Below are positions 58,945-64,000 of a stretch of DNA of 64,000 nt, piece by piece. This DNA comes from Bacteroidales bacterium (GTDB taxonomy: Bacteria > Bacteroidota > Bacteroidia > Bacteroidales > F082). The first letter of the stretch is position 1, and each line of letters starts with the position of its first letter. The notes below the pieces were generated by a model that was given only the letters and a program-made list of their open reading frames with translations, searched no databases and was not told the DNA's origin. The stretch lies in assembly GCA_016285355.1 (NCBI GenBank), contig JAEEQP010000016.1:1-64000 (forward strand). Reading direction: 5' to 3'. Both the position numbers and the translations under genes were made by a program.

Positions 58945-59880
58945 ATGGATAACAATTTCAACAACCTTTCACTAGTCCAACTTGTGCTGAAATGGAAATG
59001 GCACATCATTATTATCACCATTGCCGCTGCCATCTGCGGCGCCATTTTCTCCAGCTCCATGTTCATCACTCCGCTTTATAAGTCGGTGGCCGTGGCTTAT
59101 CCTGCCAACATCAGCCCCTACTCGGAAGAAAGCGAGACCGAACAGATGCTCGAAATCATCAATTCGACCTCCATTATGGACTCCATCATTGAAAAGTATG
59201 ACCTCTGGACGGACTACAAGATCGACAAGAACTACAAGTTCGCCAAGACGTACATGATCAACGAATACCGTAGCAAAATCAAGATTGGCAAGACCCCTTA
59301 CGAGGCCGTCAGCATCACCGTGATGGACAAAGACCCCTTCGTGGCTTGCGACATTGCCAAGGATGTCTTGAACTTCTACGACCAGAAAGTGCATAACCTT
59401 CACACACAAAAAGTTGGCGAAGTGGTGGCCATGTATGAAAGACAATTACGTGAAAAGCAACGCAACATCGACTCGCTGAAAAGTCGCTACACTGAGATTT
59501 GCACCACCTACGGCCTCTCCGACATCTCCAGCCAAACACGTGAAACAACCAGAAGCCTGCTGAGCGGTTCGTCGAAAGCTAATGAGATTCAGACCAACCT
59601 TGAACTATACGGTGCCGAAATCCATGACCTGCACACCAAGATTGCCGCAGAAGGCAACACTTACGTCGCCACCAAGTTGGATTATGAAAAAGAACTCCGT
59701 TTCTTCCACTCGCAACTCACCTACTCCAACATCATCACCGAGCCATTCCCCGCCGACAAGAAAGCCTTCCCTGTGCGTTGGGTGGTTGTCGCATTGAGTG
59801 GCTTAGGTGCTTTCCTGCTCTCCATCGTGGCCATCTTCATCATCGAAAACCGCAAGCGTTTCGTGGCTGAAAACAAATAA
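58945..59880 (+). CDS. Wzz-type chain-length regulator, second copy
   Basis: 311 residues, paralogue of the gene just upstream (both have MFITPLYKS-like and AVSITV or AVKITV strings after the first helix, SETEQMLE or DEQTEQML). Membrane helices near 18-40 and 275-297. Start at MDNNFNN; an earlier ATG in frame overlaps the previous gene but its residues are not conserved. Confidence 0.85.
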   Translation: MDNNFNNLSLVQLVLKWKWHIIIITIAAAICGAIFSSSMFITPLYKSVAVAYPANISPYSEESETEQMLEIINSTSIMDSIIEKYDLWTDYKIDKNYKFAKTYMINEYRSKIKIGKTPYEAVSITVMDKDPFVACDIAKDVLNFYDQKVHNLHTQKVGEVVAMYERQLREKQRNIDSLKSRYTEICTTYGLSDISSQTRETTRSLLSGSSKANEIQTNLELYGAEIHDLHTKIAAEGNTYVATKLDYEKELRFFHSQLTYSNIITEPFPADKKAFPVRWVVVALSGLGAFLLSIVAIFIIENRKRFVAENK

Positions 59881-59883
59881 ATT

Positions 59884-61323
59884 GTGGAAAAGAGAGCAAA
59901 AATAGCTTGGCTTTACCTCATTGCGGCACTCTTCGTCGCGGTGGGTTTGTTCCTCGTCGTAAAGAAGAACACCTACCTGTTTTTTGCCCTGCCCGTAGTG
60001 TTAGGTGTATTGTTGCTCTACATTTTCTCTTTAGATAAAGTATTGTTACTCACTGCTTTCACCATACCACTTTCGGTCAACTTGAAAGCACTCGATGCTG
60101 GCTTAGCTATCTCACTTCCTGCCGAGCCTTTGCTGATGGGCATTATGGTCCTCTTTTTCGCCAAAATGCTCTATGACGGAAAATATGACAGGCGCATCTC
60201 ACACCACCCCATCGCCATCGTCATTTACTGCATGTTCGCTTGGATGCTGGTCACCACCATCACAAGCGAGATGCCTGTAGTGTCCATCAAATTCATGCTG
60301 TCGAGGTTATGGTTTGTCGTTCCGGCGTTCTTCCTTTGCGCCATCTTCTTCAAGGACCCTAAGAACATCCATCGTTTCATCTGGCTTTATATCGCGGCTC
60401 TGTGCATCGTGTGCGTCTACACGATCATCCATCATGCGCAGTTCGGCTTCGACGGCGATTCCGCCCACTGGGTGATGACACCGTTCTATAACGACCACAC
60501 GGCCTACGGTGCGGCTTTGGCCATCTACCTCATTCTCGCCCTCACCTATGTCTTCCTGCCGGATGTAAAGAAAAGCCGCAGACTTATTATTATAGGTGTG
60601 GTCGTCCTACTCAGTGTCGCCCTGATGCTCTCCAACTGCCGTGCCGCATGGTTGAGTATGATTGCCGCCTTGGCCGTCTTGATTTGCGTGCTACTGAAGA
60701 TCAAGTTCAGCTGGATTGCTACTGTGGTAGTCGTCCTGGTCGGGTTGTTTTTCGCTTTCCAAAACCAAATCATCGACGTTTTGGAAAAGAACAACCAGGA
60801 TGCTTCCGGCGACCTCGTGGAGAACATCCAATCCATTACCAATATTTCCACCGATGCTTCCAACCTTGAGCGTATCAACCGTTGGCAGTCAGCCTTCCGG
60901 TTGTTCAATGAGCGTCCTATATTCGGCTGGGGACCTGGCACTTATCAGTTTGTCTATGCTCCCTATCAGATGTCAAAGGAGAAGACCATCATCAGCACCA
61001 ATGCCGGTGACGGCGGCAACGCCCACTCCGAGTATTTCGGGCCGTTGGCCGAACAAGGCATTGTCGGTTCGCTTCTCGTGCTGACTTTGGTCATCGTGAC
61101 GGTGTATTGCGGCATCAAAACCTACAGCCGTTGCAAAAACAAAACGGCAAAGGTGTTGGTGCTTGGAGCCACCCTCGCCTTCATCAGCTATTTCGTCCAC
61201 GGCTTCCTCAACAATTTCTTGGACACCGACAAGCTGGCCATCCCTGTATGGAGCCTCGCCGCCTTGATTGCCGCGATTGATGTGTATTATGCTGATAAAG
61301 AGGTTTTCGAGATAACTGAATAA
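59884..61323 (+). CDS. O-antigen ligase/polymerase-like membrane protein
   Basis: 479 residues, about 11-12 hydrophobic segments, Wzy_C/WaaL family. The long periplasmic loop holds SNLERINRWQSAFRLFNERPIFGWGPGTY and NAHSEYFGPLAEQGIVG, where a conserved His acts in the family. GTG start, three bases after the previous stop. Either joins O-antigen to lipid A core or polymerises repeat units; A-LPS of this kind anchors T9SS cargo. Confidence 0.82.
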   Translation: MEKRAKIAWLYLIAALFVAVGLFLVVKKNTYLFFALPVVLGVLLLYIFSLDKVLLLTAFTIPLSVNLKALDAGLAISLPAEPLLMGIMVLFFAKMLYDGKYDRRISHHPIAIVIYCMFAWMLVTTITSEMPVVSIKFMLSRLWFVVPAFFLCAIFFKDPKNIHRFIWLYIAALCIVCVYTIIHHAQFGFDGDSAHWVMTPFYNDHTAYGAALAIYLILALTYVFLPDVKKSRRLIIIGVVVLLSVALMLSNCRAAWLSMIAALAVLICVLLKIKFSWIATVVVVLVGLFFAFQNQIIDVLEKNNQDASGDLVENIQSITNISTDASNLERINRWQSAFRLFNERPIFGWGPGTYQFVYAPYQMSKEKTIISTNAGDGGNAHSEYFGPLAEQGIVGSLLVLTLVIVTVYCGIKTYSRCKNKTAKVLVLGATLAFISYFVHGFLNNFLDTDKLAIPVWSLAALIAAIDVYYADKEVFEITE

Positions 61324-61402
61324 TCCCCAACGTAATTCGATAAGCAACAAAAAAATGCCGCCAACATGTATTGGCAGCATTCTCAATTGGTTCTTGAATA
61401 GC

Positions 61403-62719
61403 TTATTGGATACTCACTAATTCCAAATCAATAATCAAAGGCGTGTAAGCAGGCAACCATTCCTCATTGATGGATATGTCGCCAAAGCCCAACTCAGAAG
61501 GCACAACCAACCTCACCTTTTCACCAGAAGCCATGGTCAATATAGCTTCTTCGATTGCGGGAATCATTTCCCCCTCTCCTAATCTAAAGGAAATTGGATT
61601 GCCGTAATCGTAACTCGACTCCAGCAAATCGCCATCCAAATTAATCAGTTCATAGTGAATCGAAACCTCGTCACCAGATTTGGCTATATTTCCTGTACCT
61701 TTTTCAAGCCTGAGGATATACAGACCTGATTCCGTAGGAAGTTCTGTGACATTATTGTCTTTGATCCATGCGGCAATAGCCTCACTTTCAAGCTTCAGCT
61801 TGCGTTCCTTCTCTGCTTCTTTTTCCGCAGCCAAAACAGCCTGTTGCTTTTCGTATGCTAACTTATCCATCACGCTATTCATCTTCAAAAAGACGACCAA
61901 AGGAGTGTAAGGCTCGATATATTGCTCATAACCCAAGCTGTCAAAAGCGAGCTTTGAAGGAATCACGAAACGCATCGTGCCTCCAACAGGAACCATGCCC
62001 AAAGCTTTATGGAATCCCTCACAGAAGAACTCCTCTCCGTATTGCATCTCAATGGGTTCCACGCCAAAGGAATTCATAATGGTATCGCCCGACAGACCGC
62101 ACATGGTGAAATCAAAGTTCACAAAATCACCCAGTTGGGCACATTTGTTTTTGCCTTGTTTTTCCATTACGATGATTCCAGATTCTGTGACTGTATTTTT
62201 GGAATCTTCTTTCAATGAAGCCAAAAAATCATGTTCGGCAATCCTCAAACTGTCAACATGAGCCTTACGTTCGGCTTCAACCACTTCGGCAGGCTTCACC
62301 GACACCAATTTCAGGTCGTAATAGATGGGCTTTCTTGCAAATTGTTCCGGTACTTCTATCTTCATCATCGTAATGAACACCGAATCCGACAAGACCATCA
62401 GACAGGCAGAGTCACCCACATGCATCATGCGCAAGGCATCAGGAATATCGCCGATAAAGTCAGGTTTCTTCAGCACCATGGTCATCGGTTTGTCACCAGC
62501 GGTGGTGAACAACATCGAATCGTTGAAGTACTGCGTCATCTCAAAGGTGACTTCATCGTCGAATTGGGGCATCACTTTCGAATCACCATGAGTGTAGAAC
62601 TTCATGTAAGCCCCACTCTCCATCTGCTTGAAGCCCGCATAGATAGAGTCACTGTTGTTGCACGCCACCATCATCAGCGGCAGCAATGCAACAAACAGTG
62701 ACTTTGTCATACTCTTCAT
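61403..62719 (-). CDS. Lipoprotein with three FKBP-like domains
   Basis: 438 residues: signal peptide with lipobox MMVAC, then three FKBP-like segments (about 45-150, 190-285, 335-438). The third has VSIHYELINLDGDLL and FRLGEGEMIPAIEEAILTM, but the active-site Trp (usually PGWxE) is replaced, so isomerase activity is doubtful. A charged helix (AYEKQQAVLAAEKEAEKERKLK) links domains 2 and 3. Two bases after the upstream FKBP gene. Confidence 0.83.
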   Translation of the reverse strand: MKSMTKSLFVALLPLMMVACNNSDSIYAGFKQMESGAYMKFYTHGDSKVMPQFDDEVTFEMTQYFNDSMLFTTAGDKPMTMVLKKPDFIGDIPDALRMMHVGDSACLMVLSDSVFITMMKIEVPEQFARKPIYYDLKLVSVKPAEVVEAERKAHVDSLRIAEHDFLASLKEDSKNTVTESGIIVMEKQGKNKCAQLGDFVNFDFTMCGLSGDTIMNSFGVEPIEMQYGEEFFCEGFHKALGMVPVGGTMRFVIPSKLAFDSLGYEQYIEPYTPLVVFLKMNSVMDKLAYEKQQAVLAAEKEAEKERKLKLESEAIAAWIKDNNVTELPTESGLYILRLEKGTGNIAKSGDEVSIHYELINLDGDLLESSYDYGNPISFRLGEGEMIPAIEEAILTMASGEKVRLVVPSELGFGDISINEEWLPAYTPLIIDLELVSIQ

Positions 62720-62721
62720 GC

Positions 62722-63630
62722 TTATTCAAAATCAATAAGTTCGACTTCAAAAATCAAATTGGAGTAAGGAACAATCTTGTCACCAGCTTGTCTGTCTCCA
62801 TAGGCAAGGTAATAAGGAACATATAACACACCTTTCTCACCTTTCGACATCATCATAATGCCTTCGTCCCAACCAGGAATCACCTGTCCGACACCAATCG
62901 GAATGTTGATGGGTTCACCTCTCTCAACAGAAGAATCAAAGACCGTTCCGTCAAGGAGTTTACCGGTATAGTGAACTTTCACCATCTGACCAGCAGAAGG
63001 TTTTTCACCATTGCCTTCGGTAGTCATCACATAGATGAGACCTGATTCGGTAGGCTCTGCAACGATTTTTTTCATATCCAGATAAACAGCCAGATCCTGA
63101 GCAGCCTTAAGCGTCTCTTCTGGATGGTCGGCTTTCATTTTTTCAATTCTTTCAGCATTTGTCTTCCTTACTTTTTGAGCAAAATGCTGGGCATATTCGC
63201 TTTCAGGATAGAAGTCGTCCAAACGAATCTCAAAACGCATCACATCAGTCGATTTAAATTGTTCGGGCAAATTCGGCTGACCAAACAAATACTTAAACGT
63301 CGAATCAATGTTCACAATAAACGAGGCGGAGTCGCCTTTGTGCATCATGGCTAAACCTTCAAACAAATCGCCAGCAAATTGTGACTCCTGTAGCATCAGA
63401 ATGTCATCATGTGAAGGAACAAGTGCAGAGTCGTTCACCAAAAAACTGATTCCAACCTCCAACAATTCCCCATTTTGAGGCTTTTCGCCCGCATTTTGCT
63501 TGAAGAACTGATAGTACAAACCGTTTTGCGTTTTTTCATACCCTGGATAGGGTGAGTTCTCTGTGCAAGCACTCACAGTGCCAGCCATCAGCAAGGCCAT
63601 AACGGCCATCGATAAAATACTTTTTTTCAT
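62722..63630 (-). CDS. FKBP-type peptidyl-prolyl isomerase lipoprotein
   Basis: 302 residues: lipobox GTVSAC, a degenerate FKBP-like domain (about 40-155), a helical linker, and a canonical C-terminal FKBP domain (200-302): VHYTGKLLDGTVFDSS, IPGWDEGIMMMSKGEK, YYLAYGD, with the Trp and Tyr intact. Probably folds outer-envelope proteins. Middle member of the FKBP run. Confidence 0.88.
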   Translation of the reverse strand: MKKSILSMAVMALLMAGTVSACTENSPYPGYEKTQNGLYYQFFKQNAGEKPQNGELLEVGISFLVNDSALVPSHDDILMLQESQFAGDLFEGLAMMHKGDSASFIVNIDSTFKYLFGQPNLPEQFKSTDVMRFEIRLDDFYPESEYAQHFAQKVRKTNAERIEKMKADHPEETLKAAQDLAVYLDMKKIVAEPTESGLIYVMTTEGNGEKPSAGQMVKVHYTGKLLDGTVFDSSVERGEPINIPIGVGQVIPGWDEGIMMMSKGEKGVLYVPYYLAYGDRQAGDKIVPYSNLIFEVELIDFE

Positions 63631-63658
63631 TGTTAGTATGATTTAAATTGTTGATAAA

Positions 63659-64000
63659 TTATTCTTTATTATCCATAATATCCAGTAAATCAACATCAAA
63701 TATAAGGTTAGAATAGGCGGGAATGTCACCGTATGGATTTGTCCCATAAGCCAATGTATAAGGCAACACAAACCGCGCTTTCTCTCCCACTCTCATCAAG
63801 CCGACACCTTCTTCCAAGCCTTTCAACACCTTTCCTTGACCGTAAACGAAATCGTAATATTCACCCAACTGATCGGAATTGCCCAACAATGTACCGTCAA
63901 GATAAGTGGCCACAAACTTGATGCGGGCAGTCTGTCCTTTCTGCGGTTGTGCCCCCTCTGTAACCACCGACTTGGTAAAGAACAGTCCCGAAGCCGTATA
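63659..64000 (-). CDS. FKBP-type isomerase, C-terminal part (5' end outside window)
   Basis: The frame is open to the right edge (YTASGLFFTKSVV precedes the first start-like codon), so the gene begins outside. Visible FKBP domain: ARIKFVATYLDGTLLGNSDQ, GQGKVLKGLEEGVGLMRVGEK, YTLAYGTNPYG. The Trp position is Leu (LKGLEE). Third in the run of FKBP lipoprotein genes. Confidence 0.85.
   Translation of the reverse strand, partial: YTASGLFFTKSVVTEGAQPQKGQTARIKFVATYLDGTLLGNSDQLGEYYDFVYGQGKVLKGLEEGVGLMRVGEKARFVLPYTLAYGTNPYGDIPAYSNLIFDVDLLDIMDNKE

Overview
The window reads as chromosome of a Bacteroidales-type Bacteroidota bacterium, probably gut, oral or rumen associated; no species can be fixed from the sequence. 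Three things point to the phylum. Nearly every transcription unit is preceded by the Bacteroidota -7 box TAnnTTTG and lacks a Shine-Dalgarno. Several secreted proteins end in type IX secretion (T9SS) type A sorting domains. Typical families are present: DUF3078, PorV-like barrels, C10 peptidase, CotH, multi-FKBP lipoproteins and split transketolase. The 5' end of ligA and the 5' end of a third FKBP gene run off the window edges.

Layout. 1-6.6 kb: ligA end, a PatB-type lyase, tRNA-Tyr, an RRM protein, tRNA-Arg, and the minus-strand thrS-infC-rpmI-rplT translation operon, in which infC probably starts at AUA. 6.7-22.7 kb: mostly housekeeping and envelope genes (SGNH hydrolase, C10 protease with T9SS tail, msrA, yebC, a cyclase-like protein, DUF3078, rfbD, phosphohexomutase, tRNA-Met, AtoE transporter, truA/aat facing away from a 44-bp perfect palindrome, arginine deiminase). 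22.7-34.05 kb: a nine-gene minus-strand defence operon. It is a type I restriction-modification system (hsdM, hsdS, hsdR) with YhcG-type nuclease, a BRO-N/Fic fusion and a YgjP-type metalloprotease, interrupted by an AT-rich cargo of a trypsin-like protease, a proteasome-like Ntn hydrolase and a 59-residue protein. This cargo is the best candidate for an undescribed system. 34-46.6 kb: large GH2 beta-galactosidase, thioesterase, T9SS cargo, a small protein with a sorting-like C-terminus, two-subunit transketolase, DUF456 and two outer-membrane proteins. 46.6-52 kb: a REP-associated transposase (RAYT) carrying its own palindrome inside its coding sequence, then a structured RNA, a CXXX-repeat RiPP precursor with a twin-arginine leader, its radical-SAM maturase, its partner maturase, its accessory protein, and tatA-tatC. 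52-64 kb: CotH protein, a RelA-type (p)ppGpp synthetase with degenerate hydrolase site, clpS, an O-antigen/capsule export set (flippase, two chain-length regulators, ligase/polymerase) and FKBP-type lipoproteins.

Interspersed repeats are a second theme. One palindromic family (half-site TTCGACAGGCTCA) occurs at six loci, four of them in frame inside secreted-protein genes and one forming the end of truA. A second (half-site GAGACGCAAAA) clusters in and around the RAYT gene. A third begins CGTCACTGCGAG and lies between genes. A 20-bp tandem array supplies the rfbD stop codon. Functions are family assignments made by reading motifs; no database search was run.
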